Positions 1-11,969 of a stretch of DNA of 64,000 nucleotides are shown here, piece by piece. This DNA is from Mesostigma viride (lineage: Eukaryota > Streptophyta > Mesostigmatophyceae > Mesostigmatales > Mesostigmataceae), in assembly GCA_009746045.1 (NCBI GenBank), contig RPFO01000246.1:665642-729641 (forward strand), written 5' to 3'. Both the position numbers and the translations under genes were made by a program. Each line of letters starts with the position of its first letter. Positions within the stretch are counted from its first letter, which is position 1. The notes under the pieces are model-generated. The model did no database searches, had not been told where the DNA came from, and worked only from the letters and a program-made list of their open reading frames with translations.

Positions 1-3000
1 TGGGCCGCACAAAGGGGGAGCGAGAGCTCATCAGCGCCGGCGCTGGCTCTGCGGCGGCAGCACTGGTGGCTGCCGCACCGGTGGCGCCACTGGGAGGTGC
101 CGGGGCAGTGATGGAGGAGGCCAAGCTGTGGCCGCTACTGGCGGCAGCAACGGGGGACAACGGGGGCATGGACGCGGTCCCTGGCCCCGTGTTGTTGGCA
201 AACGTGTGCGCGACACCGTTGGGTACGGCCGCGACGCGTCCTTTAGCCCCTTGTGTCCCTGCGGCGTCATCACCCACCACCAACGGATGCGACAGCAGTG
301 CGGGCAAATGGGGAGGCGGGGCATCCCCCTGGGGCGTCCGTGCCCCCCCTGGCAGACCCGCGCCGGCCTGCTCGGCCACCCCAGGCGCACTGGCTGCCCC
401 GAGCGGGGGTGCAGGGTCTGCTCCCCACAGGCCCACGCGCTTGCTGACTCGCGCCTTCTTGTCCGCATGGGGGCGTGCCAAGTCCGAGTGCGCACTGTCC
501 CAACTCTCCAGCATCGCAAAGGAGAGTGTGCCCACACCCTCGCCCATGCCGTAGGCTGGCCCGGGCAAGCCCGTGCACAGCGTGAGGTCGAGCGGATGCG
601 AGCCGAAGAGGACGCTTGTGCTGCTGTAGTCGCTGCCGTCCGTGTCACCCAGGGTGTCCCCCATGCCCGCGTTGGCCAGGGTGACGTCTGAGAGCAGTGC
701 CGCGCGCGCACTGCCACAGGGGGAGGCACTGGGGGGGGTTCCTACGCCCGTGCCGTCAATCAGCAGCGATATGTGGTCGGGGGTGGGCACGCTGTCGTTC
801 ATGGCAGGAGTACCCGTATGTGTGCCACCCCCCATCACGGCATTAGCATCGCCAGCCAGCCATCCCTGCTCCCCAGACACTCCCCCCGCCTCATGCTTCG
901 AGAGCCAACAGCCACCGGCGCTGTGGCCACCCGTGCCCACCGCGAGGGATTTCGAGGGGCTGACTGGAGCACCCTGCAGGGTATACAGGGGCGGATTTGC
1001 ACCAGGGAGCAGCAGGGACGGTGGAGACATGCACCTGCCGCCCGACACGGCCCGCTGGGGGCTGCGTGTGGGTAACAGCTTTACAGGGAGCGGGGAGGCG
1101 GTATCCGGCGCTCGCAGGTCTGCGAGGGTCCCCCGGCTGTCTGGCGACAGGTCGTACGGCATCAGCAAGGGCGTGCTGGGGGCGGAGCCGTCGCTGGCAT
1201 GCCTCTGCGTGCCACCTGGCGTCCCCCCGGAAGGTGACTTGGGCGGCAGCGCATCGTGCTGCCACAAGCTCGCGCTGTCGGCCTTGCGCGTGTGGAGCAA
1301 CCGCAGCAGGCGGGAGCGCAGCGAGCCGGAGCCCAGATGCCTGGAGGAGGGGCTGCCCACGAGGGGGAGGGAGGCGGTGGGAAAGCCGAGGGGGAGGGCC
1401 GGCCGGTACTTGCTGGGTGATGCGGGATGAGCCCCTGGCTGCGTCGCCAGAAGCGGGTTTCCAATGGGCGTATCGGAAGGTTCACCTGCAGGCACTGTGG
1501 GCAAGGGCGGTGGGCCTGATGAGAGCGACATGGCAGGCTCGGCCGAACCAGGGTCGTTAAGCGGGCTTGTGCCGTGGCTGGCCGCGCCCAACGGCGCCGC
1601 TGCTGCTGCCGCCGCCCTGTCTGGGCTGCAGGGCTCCTCCACGACCTGCTCCTGCCACGTGACCGAGCGTCCCACCATCTTGCGTGGCTTGTCCCCTGGA
1701 GCGTCCGCCTGGGGCGGACCCGAGCGAGCGTGCGCCAGATGTCGCTCACTGCGGATCTCAACGGTCGACACGCCCCCCGCGGGCCCCTTGCCCTCCCTTC
1801 CCTTGTCCCTGTCACCCTCCCTGTCCTGATCCCTGGCATCCGTGCTGGGCTTGTAGCTCCACGACGCGCGGCGGGACACCCGGGGCGGGTCGGGCATGCC
1901 ACCGAGCGCGCTTGCCAGCTCGCCACTGAAGTCTGCCACCACAGTGTCCCCCGTGCCGCTCCTCGCGGGTGATGTCACGGAGCGGGGAAGCGTGGCGGGG
2001 GCAGTACCGGGGGTGGGCCCCCGAGAGTCCTCCTCCTGCCCAGCGCCCACAGCGGGCGGCTGCATGCCCTGTGGCGGCTCGAGCAGTCGGAACACGAGCG
2101 TGAAGCGCAACAGCGTGCCGGGCCCGTCCTTGTCGGCGATGTGTACACGCCCGCCCATCATGCCCACGAGCGACTGCACGATGGACAGGCCCAGCCCTGG
2201 GGAGTTGGGCACGCAGGGGGAGGGAGCGCGAGGGTATAAGGGGGACAGACCCAGGGGGGGCACGCAGGGGGAGATGTTACGGGAGGAAAGGGGAGGAAGA
2301 GGGGCCAGGGAGGAATGGGGGCACAAGGCTTGCAGGGAGTGAGAGACAAGAGGGAGGGTGAGCATACGCACGCGAGGGTGCCCAAGATGTAGCACATACG
2401 TGGTGGCATATACGGAACCGAGAACCGGCGGGTAGCGGAGCATGCTGGCAGGCTGTGGGGACCGATGCCGGCGAGGCGAGGCCATGAGTATCTGCTTGGC
2501 CACAACGTGGCGCGACCAAAGTGCGTGGACTGTTGCGGCACCAACAGTTCTGGCGGATACACCGCGCATGTCACCGTCCCGCGGGGGGGGGCGATCACAG
2601 CTTGCAACCCCCAGCACCCAGGGACAGTGAATCCACATGGAAGCACGCACACGTGGGGTACGAGCCCATGCACCTGCATGTGTGGTGGTAGCCCATGGGA
2701 AAACACAGAGGGGTTCATGGTTACGCGCCCAAACCAGCATCCCCCCGACATCGCACGAGGTGATGACTCCCATGTCTGCGGTGTAGGTTGGGGAAATGAG
2801 ACGTATGCTGGGGTAGATGGAAAGCCGGGCGTACGGCGCCCCGTACCTGTCCCCCCAAACTTGCGCGTTGTCGTGCTGTCCGCCTGCACAAACGACTGGA
2901 ACACGGCCTCTCGCTTGTGCGGGCTGATTCCCAGCCCCGTGTCGTCCACCTCACACGCCAGCTCGACGTAAGGGCACGTGAGGCAGGCCGCGTCATGCCC

Positions 3001-6000
3001 CGCCCCATCCATCCCCCCCCCCCCCCTCCTTGGCCGCGCCGCTCTTGGGGCCGTCGTCGAGAGAGAAGGAGAGACGCTGCACACCTTGCTGCCAGAGTGA
3101 AGCCCCCTTGCCTGACAGGGAACAGCTGAAGCCGTCAAGGGAGGTGGGGGAACGCGGCCCCCCCCGGGGGGAGCCCGTCTGCCAGAACACGCGCGCCACG
3201 CGCATGCGGATGATGATGTGGCCCGTGGCGGTGAACTTGGACGAGTTGGAGACGAGGTTGGTGAAGATCTGCGTCGTGCGCAGTGGGTCTGCCGCACGCA
3301 CGACGGATGGAGGGGGTAGGCACAGGGGGCAGGGGTGTACCAGGGACATGGGCGAGGATGGTTCATGGCTGGGGACAGGGGGCTGCTGGGTGTGGCCTCC
3401 GCCAAGGGTCAGCGTCCGTTGAGCAGTCCACACAACAGGCATGCGGGGAACATGCGGGGAACCAAACCCACAAGCTCATGTGTACGCACGCACACAGGAA
3501 CAGGGACAAACCGACATGCGGACCTCCGCGAGGGGGCACGAGACAGGGCGCGGCGCCCGTAAGAAACGCGTGCGTAGCAGCCCATGCATCCCCACCTGCG
3601 ATACAAGCACAGTCCGGCACGATAGATTACAAGCAACAGCCCGGCTGTGTGCGGCAAACCTGTCAGCGGGCATGCAGACCGCGGGACTCCATTTGCCAGC
3701 CACCGGCAGGGCAGTCTGCATGCACCAGCCACGCCTCAACACCCCCAGGGTCCCTGCTCACCTCCCTCTACCTCAACCGGCAGGTTCTCGTCCAGCTCCA
3801 GTGCCAGCTCCACCTTCTTGCTGGCGCATGTCACCCCAAACCTGGCCAAAGGACCATGCCACGGGACCATGCCACAGGACAGCACGACAGCATTCCGCAC
3901 GGCCGACGCCACACAAGGCGGACGCACGCACATACGCAGAGTTCGCACCCATGGACAGCACAAGCAGGGCGTCAGTATTCAAGTACATTACTATATTGTA
4001 AATGTTTCATCCCAATAACACATTTCCTGGGTGATGGAGAAAAGGATTGGCCATGCAAACGGAAGCCAGTTAACGGCCCACGGCAGTTGCGCATGGGTAC
4101 GCGATGCCATCACGTGACACGTGTATCAGCCATGCCATCCCATTGCTGGGCCATGTCATGCTGACGCATGATCTCCGGCGTTGTTGTGCCATGCATTGTG
4201 GTCACTATAGAGAGCCATATGGATATTGCATGGCATCAGAACTCACCACGGCACATGTTGGCAAACATAACCATAGAATGTTCAGACACTGTAACCACCA
4301 TTCCTACGTGTACTAGCCTGCAACATGGCACGCTACTCACAGCTGGCAACCTTCTTGAGTGTCGTCCATGCCATGCCTGGTCACTGTAACAGTTTTATAA
4401 CGTGTATATGTGTATACTACTCACAGCCGGCACACGTTCTTGAGTGTTGCCCATGCCACGCCTGCTCACTGTATCAGTTTTATAACGTGTATATGTGTAT
4501 ACTACTCACAGCCGGCACACGTTCTCCAGCGTCGCCAGCAGCGAGAAGGGCTTCTTCTCCAGCGTCATCTTGCGGCTCTCGATCTTGGACAAATCCAGCA
4601 GATCGTTCACAATCTGTAGCAGCGCGCTCGCCGACAACTTGACCTGCGCACCGTGCATGGGTACACACGCACACAGGCACACCAGCACGCAGGTATGGGC
4701 CAGGGGACAGGGCAACTTGCACAGGGTGAGTGTGGACCAGAATTAGCACATGCTGGTGGATTGGGTGCGGAGCACTTGTTTCAACGTGGCCGGTGAGGCG
4801 ACCCATATGCAAGTCCGTGCGACCTACGAACACTGCCCACATGCCCTTAACATGTCTATCCACACACCCACATTGCCTTAGCACTTCCACACTTCTAGTC
4901 CCTACACTGGTTTTAGTCCCTACACTGGTTATAGTCCCTACACTAGTTTTAGTCCCTACACTAGTTCTAGTCCCTACACTAGTTCTAGTCTGCCGTCCAC
5001 ATTATTCTGTCAACAAACTTTATAAGTCAAAAAACGGTTCCGAGGGCAAAGAATTACCCGACACCACTGGTGCCACGTAGCACTTAAGTGGCCACTGTCG
5101 CCCCACCTGCAGCAACAAGAAAAGGCACGCGTTAAATTGGCCCCTATTGCCGGCACCTGCATGCCTTCACTGCCCGCTATCACCCAAACTGTCAGGAACG
5201 GAACTGGACCCTATTGCCTGCGTCATTGCCATCGCCAGCCAACACAAGTGCTCTCGCCCGCACCTGCATGAGCGATTCGGCATGCTCCGGCTTGAGGTCC
5301 TCATCCAATAGTAGGTCGACAAATCCGCAGATGCCCGTCATGGGCGTGCGGATCTCGTGGCTCACGTTGGCCAGGAACAGTGACTTGGCCGCGTTGGCCT
5401 CCTCGGCGCGCACCTTGGCCGCCTTGTACGCCGCGTTCATGCGCTCCATCTCCTTCTTAAAGCGGACCTGAGCAAGGGGGGGGGGGAAGGGAAGCGGGGG
5501 GGGGGGCCAAGAGGGGGAGAGGTGGAAGAAGGCAAGTGGAGAGGGGAAGGGGGGGGGGGGGGAAGGGGGGTAGAGGGGGGGTAGAGGGGGGGGGTTACAG
5601 GGGGGGGAAAGGGGGGGGACAGGGAGGGCTTGTTTAAAATGAGGCTCCGTCAAACAGGGGTTTCAACACAAACGGTTCACTGAAGGGGGGATCCATGGGG
5701 ACCAAAGGGGGCCCAGGCCCCAGAAGTGGAGGCATGGATGGCACGCAGGCAGGGCAGGTCGTACACTCAGTAAAGAGGAAGAGCGAAGAGCGACGGGACT
5801 GCCCAGGGAGTCCATCCATTCGTGTGCGGGAAAGAAAATGGTGGGGCTGGCATGGGCTTTCAAACAGGAACATTTTGCAAATGACGAAACTGTATCCTTT
5901 TGCGAAGAACAGAAGCGATGTCCACTGGGAAGAGACAATACGTCTCATAGCACAGCTTGCCTCCGCCCTAAACCTCCACGCCAATGGTCACAACCTCACA

Positions 6001-9000
6001 GATAGCAGACCCGTGCACACGCTTTCCCACTGATCCTCAAGCTTTCCTACTGAGCTTTCCTACTGAGCTTTCCTAGTGAGCTTTCCTACTGATCCTCAAG
6101 CTTTCCTACTGAGCTTTCCTAGTGAGCTTTCCTAGTGAGCTTTCCTACTGATCCTCAAGCTTTCCTACTGAGCTTTCCTAGTGAGCTTTCCTACTGATCC
6201 TCAAGCTTTCCTACTGAGCTTTCCTACTGATCCTCAAGCTTTCCTAGTGAGCTTTCCTACTGATCCTCAAGCTTTCCTACTGAGCTTTCCTACTGATCCT
6301 CAAGCTTTCCTAGTGAGCTTTCCTACTGATCCTCAAGCTTTCCTACTGAGCTTTCCTACTGATCCTCAAGCTTTCCTACTGAGCTTTCCTACTGATCCTC
6401 AAGCTTTCCTACTGAGCTTTCCTACTGATCCTCAAGCTTTCCTACTGAGCTTTCCTACTGAGCCTCAAGAGCTACCAACGCCCCCTCACTTCCTTCATCC
6501 CCCACCTCCTTGTACCACATGCATTCCCGCGTCCGCTCACCTCCTCGACCTGCCCGCCCACCCCACCACCCTAACCCCCCTCACACATCTTTCCTTCACC
6601 CTTCCCCTCACCTCCTTGACCCATCGTGCGATGGACATGGCCATGAGCACCACGCCGATGAGGAATATGCATGCGGCCGCGACGTAGATCGTCAGCGCCG
6701 CGATGCGGTTGGCCTCGTCAAACTTCTCGTACACCGCCTGGCGCGGCAACAGGATGACCACAAACAACTCGAGCGACCGATACTCCATCCGCGTGCAGTC
6801 CAACAGGTAGCGTGCCCCATCGACAACGATCGTCCCCCGCAGAACCGTGTGACCGGCCTCCCGACACACCGCCTTGAGGCTCTCTCGACCCCCCAGCCCC
6901 GCCTCCTCCCGCATGCGCGCCCGCAGGAAGCGCCCCCCGGCCGCGATCGCCGCGTCCTCGCTGTTGTCGGCGAGAATCGGCACGGTGACGTTGTAGACAT
7001 TGGCGCCCGGCACGGTCACCTGCACGGGTGGCATGGCCTCGCTCCCATTGCTGGTGCTGTACACGCCCCCGTTGGACGCGGCCACAAGCGTGCCGTCCTC
7101 AAGCGCTAGGTACTGCCGCCCGCCCCACGTCTCCACGTTGGTCACCAGCGCCTCGATCGAGGTGACCAACCCCAGGTGGCCCAACTCGACGCCAGCTGGC
7201 GAGTAAATCCCCACGTGGGTCAAAATGAAGATGGCCTCGCGCCCCGCGTTCAGGACCACGTGCCGCAGGCGCACCCAGTTGAACGCGACGGTGCCAGGTG
7301 GCGGGAGCGGCATAGTGACAAACTTCGGCGTTAAGCGGGGCAAATCAGAGAACGGGAGCACCTCGCCAGCGCCGAGATCTGACCGCTCCCCGGTCACGTT
7401 GTTGACGGCCTGGAGGTACAGCCTCGTCAGCCCCGCGACACGGTCGTTCGATAACCGTATACTGGGCGGGTTGATGAACGACTGCGTTAACGTGGACTCA
7501 ATATACTCCAGCCCGATTGCCACGATAATCCCAATCGTGTTCAAGCGCTCGGCGGACGACGCGGTGACGGCGTTCAGGTCTTGCACGTGGGAGCGCGTGG
7601 TGGGCGGGTCGTTGGGCACCCACACGCGGTGGTTGGAGTAGACGCGGCCGACTTGGAGCGTGAAGGCCTCCATCGTGTCCAGCACGTGGACCACGCTGTT
7701 GCGCGTCTCGTTCAGGATGGAGTCGCGCACCGCGTACGAGAGCGCGTCCACGCCGTCGACGACCTTGCCCTTGTAGAAGCGGATGGCCGCCCACGTCACG
7801 AAGAAGATGCCCGCCGTCAGCAGTGACTGATTTGGGGGGCGGGCGGGCGGGCGGCGGGCGGGCGGGCGGGCGGGGGGGGGGGGGGGGCGGGGGTTCGTGG
7901 GAGAATTAGAAGCGGGGGCTGTTATACTTTGTTCTTTGTGGGTGGGTTGGGAAAGGGGGGAAGCGGGGGGGGGGGGGGGGGGGGGAAGGAGTTTGGTGAT
8001 TGGGCACCCCGTGAGTGGATGCCACAACCCGACAGCAAGAACGCACATCAGATGTTCCATCACAATGGTGTGCCACCTGGTTCCGCACAAACTGAAACAG
8101 TCAGGGACCGCATGGACAGCGCCGTTAGGGAGCCGCTGGCGCACCGAGGGGATGCGACACCCCAACATCGCAAGGTAGGAGGGTACCCAATTTGCATTGG
8201 TGTGCAGTGCGCATGCCACCCTCGCTCTCACAAACATGGATCAGCACACTCTGTTGACGCGTGCTACCACTTCGCCAGGCATCCTTGTATAGAAAGAGGG
8301 TTGGATTCCACCTTGCTAGCACAGGAAGCAAGGCATGCTATCCTTCACGCTGTGAACGAGGGACCATTCAGGTCCCCTGGGCCCTACCTGATACACAGTG
8401 TGTGCTTGTGTGGGTGGCTAGCCCATGTGCGATGTGACATGGGTGGGTGGGTCAGTGGGTTGGGTGATGGGCCAGGTAGATGCGACCCAATGTGGTATGA
8501 GTGCAGTGGCAGGCCGTGCAGCCCTATTGGCTGGCCCAGGGAGACCCTGCGCAAGCGCGTCCACGGACCCTCGCCATGCATAATGTGGTCCAGCCCCTAC
8601 ATTGGCGACTGTACTGCTTCAAAACAACATAAGCACTTCTGGGAAATGCGCTGACAGGGGCAGCGCACCACGTACACATGACAACATACTATGCATTGCG
8701 GACGTAGGAAGGTATAGAGCACGCTCTGAGTGGCTACGGCTCACATAACGCTCTGAAAATGGTCCGCATTTTCCCCAGAAGATCGGACCTTTCGTGATCG
8801 CACCTTGCATGCCCATTCTCCCAGGGTGAACCAATTAGACACGACAGCCACTGTCTAGGGACTTCCATGGGCCCAACACGACAGGGCAGTCTCACGCACG
8901 CTGCACAGACAGCGAGCTGTGGTAGACACGCCATTCGTGATCTCGCTCTTACCATCAGGGCAACGCGGAAGATAACAGCGCGCGGGACCATCGCCTTGCG

Positions 9001-9138
9001 TGTGCGCTCCTTGGAATCCCCCCCTCGAGCCCCGCGCGCGGCTCCGTCTTCCGTCAAATCAAGAAACGTTTTGTCAGCAGTTGGCATCCGCGGCGGCGTG
9101 TCCATGCCGCGGCGGCGCCTAAACTGTTCTAACCCCAT
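1..9138 (-). CDS. Membrane sensor (probably hybrid) histidine kinase, 3' end beyond window
   Basis: A two-component sensor kinase that would autophosphorylate on His after sensing an extracellular signal. Exons seen, in order: 9138..8953, 7826..6612, 5467..5264, 4643..4510, 3841..3762, one starting at 3288, one ending at 2847, and 2196..1. All joined phases agree except the unresolved link between 3.2 and 3.0 kb. The first two exons join in phase 0 to make one transmembrane helix at about residues 53-77. Residues 80-435 form the sensor region, with four N-glycosylation sequons. A second helix lies at about 438-459, followed by a short coiled linker with no visible HAMP domain. HisKA carries SHEIRTPM, with the phospho-His at about residue 504 (codon 5359-5357). 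HATPase boxes follow: N ([14 protein letters not shown]), G1 (DDTGLGIS), F (FQSFVQAD) and G2 ([10 protein letters not shown], built across a splice). About 700 residues of Ser/Pro/Gly/Ala-rich linker remain open to base 1. A receiver domain is expected outside the window but not seen. Confidence 0.88.
4885..4992. repeat. 18-bp minisatellite in a kinase intron
   Basis: About six direct copies of an 18-bp unit (ctagtccctacactggtt, with variants) lie between the HisKA exons at 5.3 and 4.6 kb. They contain no coding signal. Confidence 0.85.
5478..5630. repeat. Poly-G/A purine tract in a kinase intron
   Basis: A stretch of about 150 bases is almost entirely G and A on the plus strand, with several runs of 8-12 G. 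It lies immediately upstream, in transcript order, of the HisKA exon acceptor at 5468. In the transcript it is a very long polypyrimidine tract and may serve splicing. A similar tract occurs at 7.83-7.99 kb, before the acceptor of exon 2. Confidence 0.7.
6028..6472. repeat. 33-bp compound minisatellite in a kinase intron
   Basis: Direct repeats of agctttcctactga alternate with agctttcctactgatcctca, forming a higher-order unit of about 33 bp. Because 33 is divisible by three, the plus strand is open here, but the array lies inside the intron between the sensor exon and the HisKA exon and is judged non-coding. Confidence 0.9.
8953..9138 (-). other. First coding exon of the histidine kinase
   Basis: This is a 62-codon exon ending in a consensus donor (gtaaga) in phase 0. 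It begins with ATG and encodes a basic cytoplasmic N-terminus (QFRRRRG, then an acidic stretch). It ends in a hydrophobic run (VIFRVALM) that continues directly into SLLTAGIFF of the next exon, so the splice completes a membrane helix. A second in-frame Met lies 11 codons in, so the exact start is uncertain. Confidence 0.7.
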
Positions 9139-9690
9139 GGTTTTAGCCGGTTACAGTGCCAGCGTACATTCCCTGATATATTTCACATGGGATGCATCGT
9201 CCGCAATTCGCATTCGTCACGGGGCCGAACGGCTTAGGCGACAGTACACCAGCTGTCGACAATTCTGAATAATGCAGGGACACACTTCAAATTTGTTAGG
9301 GTGTTTCGGCATCCATCGCCAGGCACGCGCAAACTCCAATGAATTTCATACCTGCATGGAAGCCTGTTCAGGTTGAACAATGCTTAGGTCCTGGCAGAAG
9401 CCAATAACGAGACAAAATCATGGTGCTAAGTTGTCAAGCGGCCCTTCTCTGGCAGCGAAAACAACATACTTTTTGTTCGCACTGCCATTCTATTTCGCGC
9501 AACTGGCGCAATCCAGCGGTGCCATCATCCCGGTTACCCCAGTGGGCGCATTCGGCATTTGCCTGAGAGAATTTAGAGTGCCGGTGCTCTGATGACTGCC
9601 CTTCTGCCTTCATCAAAATTGTGACGTGACACGAGCCTTTTACACGGCAACCTGGTGTCCGTACGAGAAAAATTTGTTTTAGTACTGACG
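9139..9690. other. Upstream region of the kinase gene, no gene seen
   Basis: This stretch is close to base-balanced and free of repeats, and it precedes the kinase start. A promoter is expected here, but no TATA box or other element can be assigned with confidence. Confidence 0.35.
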
Positions 9691-10225
9691 AGTGCTGCCC
9701 ATGTGCGGCGTGGGCAACAACAACAAACAACAACAACAACTGACGGATCAGAACTGATAAGGCTCGTGAGGTCACTGCCTAAGATTTATTGGGTTGTACA
9801 ACAACAACAAAAACAAGATTTATCGGGTTGTAATGGCCGGCAAGCAGGACAACTGGCACAAGCGTACCACTCCGACAACTACACGCCCACATATACTACG
9901 GTATCTGTTCACAATCAATGTTTACACGTTCCGTGGCGCAATCTCTGCTGCCCATGTGCGGCGTGGGCAACAACAACAACAACGTTCCGTAGCGGACGAG
10001 GTTCGTCACGTGCTCCAGATTATGCACCGAAACGGTGCTTTCGTTGTCAGGGGTCCCGCCACGCCAGTGCCGCTAGTTGTTGTTGTTGTTGTTGTGTGCC
10101 GCTACAGTACAGTACGCCATACGATGAAGCGTTTCCCAGGCGTTGTTGAGAAAACGTGGGCGAGCTGATCGGCATATAGTAGTAAAGGCGTGGGAAACAA
10201 CAACAACAACAACAACAACAACAGT
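9690..10225. repeat. CAA/TTG microsatellite cluster with a duplicated leader
   Basis: Short (CAA)n tracts occur near 9715, 9798, 9967 and 10197, and an inverted (TTG)n tract near 10077. A sequence of about 27 bases (containing cccatgtgcggcgtgggcaa) precedes two of the CAA tracts, near 9694 and 9949, so the tracts spread together with flanking DNA. Confidence 0.75.
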
Positions 10226-10285
10226 AGTAAAGATTCATCACGACCAACTCGAGATCAACACCAGTAAATCAGTAGTAACTGGCAG

Positions 10286-11420
10286 ACAAGGTGGGGGGGC
10301 CAAGGCCCCCCACGAATTCGGACGCACTACGACACCAGGGGCCCTGAGGCCTTCGCCGAAAGCTTCGGGCCGCCGGGCGAAGCGCCCGCCTACCGGGCCG
10401 GCCCCTACGCCGGGGGGCGAACGCTCGGCGGCCTTCCTGTGGGGGCTTAAAATCGCGCGCGCTCGCGCCGGCCCGCCGCACCGTCGATCCCACGCTCCGT
10501 CCCTCACGGGGAAATCTTCCAAATCAATTTTTATTCCTCGGAACTACGAAAATTCGGCCTGAACTCGGCCTCAATTCGTTTTTATTGCTCGAAACTAGTG
10601 AGCGCTCAACCAAAAACGATTTCAGGCCGAATTTAGCATGCGTTCAGGGCAAAATTTCGTTGGACATTTGATTTCAGCAAAATTCAGATTCTCTCTGCGC
10701 CGAGTCCAGAATCGGCTCAGAATCTCGCAAAGTTCGTCCAGCAAGCATCGTACTACACTCCGCTCCTCCAACTCAAATTTTTTGTGTACTTTTCAACTAA
10801 AATTCAGTCAGATCACGTTCAGACTTAAATTTCGGTCTGAATAAAAAATTGCAACGGAAACGTTCAGTATAACGGTTTCTGAACAAAATGCGGACAACAA
10901 AACGGCCGTAACGCCCAAAATATTACGGTTTCAGAACATTTTCTGGACGTTCAGTAGACTTGCCAAACTGAACGCTACGGCCAAAAAGAACGGCACGCTC
11001 TCGGCCAAGCGATGGGCCCACTAGCTGCAGTTGCGTTCCGTCCAATTTCAAAGCGCCCCGGTTTGTTTGAAGATGTTCAGATTCGCGACCGAGAGTTTGA
11101 CGGCCGCGAAGAAGCCGACATCGTGCCGGGTTCCGTATTTTTATCTGGCCGCGGCCATTGGCGGGCCTCCCACCTGCCCGCAAAAGTGCTGGACCGGATC
11201 TGGACGTAACTGCCGTTTCAGACCCCGTTCAGACTTTGTGACAGTCGATCTGCCTAGTTTGCCACTTTTCGGGCAACTGCTCCGATTGGGCGGCACCGCG
11301 GATCTCCGGATCGCCCTGACTATCGGCCGCCCTGCGCTCGCGGTTTTCGTACGGGCCACTTTTCGGGCCTCACGGTTCGCCAAACTTTTGCGTTGGGGTT
11401 AATCGTAGTCACTAGAGGGG
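10286..11420. repeat. 1.13-kb repeat unit A (first copy)
   Basis: The unit starts with a GC-rich hairpin box of about 220 bp (10286-10506). AT-richer sequence follows, and it ends with a conserved segment of about 300 bp (from about 11123) that adjoins the next box. A nearly identical copy lies at 23782..24915 on the far side of the 4.12-kb array, differing at a few positions such as tttctgg versus ttttcgg near the middle. Related copies occur at 56.9-58.5 kb. No open frame is conserved between copies. Confidence 0.85.
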
Positions 11421-11643
11421 GACAAGGTGGGGGGGCCAAGGCCCCCCACTTTTTCGGACGCACTACGCCACCAGGGGCCCTGAGGCCCCCGCCGAAAGCT
11501 TCGACCCGCCGGGTTGAGCCCGCCGACCGGCCCGGCCTACTACGCCGGGGGGCGAACGCTCGGCGGCCTTCCTTTGGGGGCTTCCCATCGCGCGCGCTCG
11601 CGCCGGCCCGCCGCACCGTCGATCCCACGCTCCGTCCCTCACG
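11421..11643. repeat. GC-rich hairpin box, type 1
   Basis: A box of about 220 bp opens with a perfect hairpin (ggggggcc-aa-ggcccccc) and continues with very GC-rich sequence up to ccctcacggg. Other copies start at 10286, 15541, 19662, 23782, 24916, 28864 and 57410. The sequence after cacggg falls into two classes: gaaatcttcc (10.5, 24.0, 57.6 kb) and cacgtccagc (the others). Reading frames through it are broken by indels between copies, so it is not coding. Confidence 0.85.
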
Positions 11644-11969
11644 GGCACGTCCAGCACGCGTCCTACTACTAGTCCGTTCATGCAAGTATTTCCTTACTCA
11701 TTACTTCCTAACAACTGGAACTCACAATGAAGCTATGCCATGCAGGACACAATGTGGGTACCGCTTTTTGCAAGCGGCAGCCATAACGACCAAACACTCC
11801 CATGCAAACTACCATGTTCATCATTCATTAATATTCATTGAGTGGCAATCCTTTGTAAACACATGCACCATCGGTCATGCCCACTATGACTTCATGTAGA
11901 CAATGTTTTGTACATGACTCGACACTGCCCTTGTGCGCGACCGTGGGGTGCGGCAGGCCAGCCCTGTCC

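Noticed and set aside
6181-6687. Plus-strand frame of repeated FPTDPQAF units
   Set aside because: It is a product of the 33-bp minisatellite and lies inside an intron of the kinase on the other strand.
10238-10522. Open frames through the GC-rich hairpin box on both strands
   Set aside because: High GC removes stops. Copies differ by one-base indels (for example near 19816) that break every frame, so no protein is conserved.
11640-11685. CTAG right after the box (ctactactag, then unrelated sequence) as a Helitron 3' end
   Set aside because: Several boxes do end in CTAG with different flanks, but I found no matching TC start, and the expected T after CTAG is missing in one copy (28.9-29.1 kb). 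Not strong enough to call.
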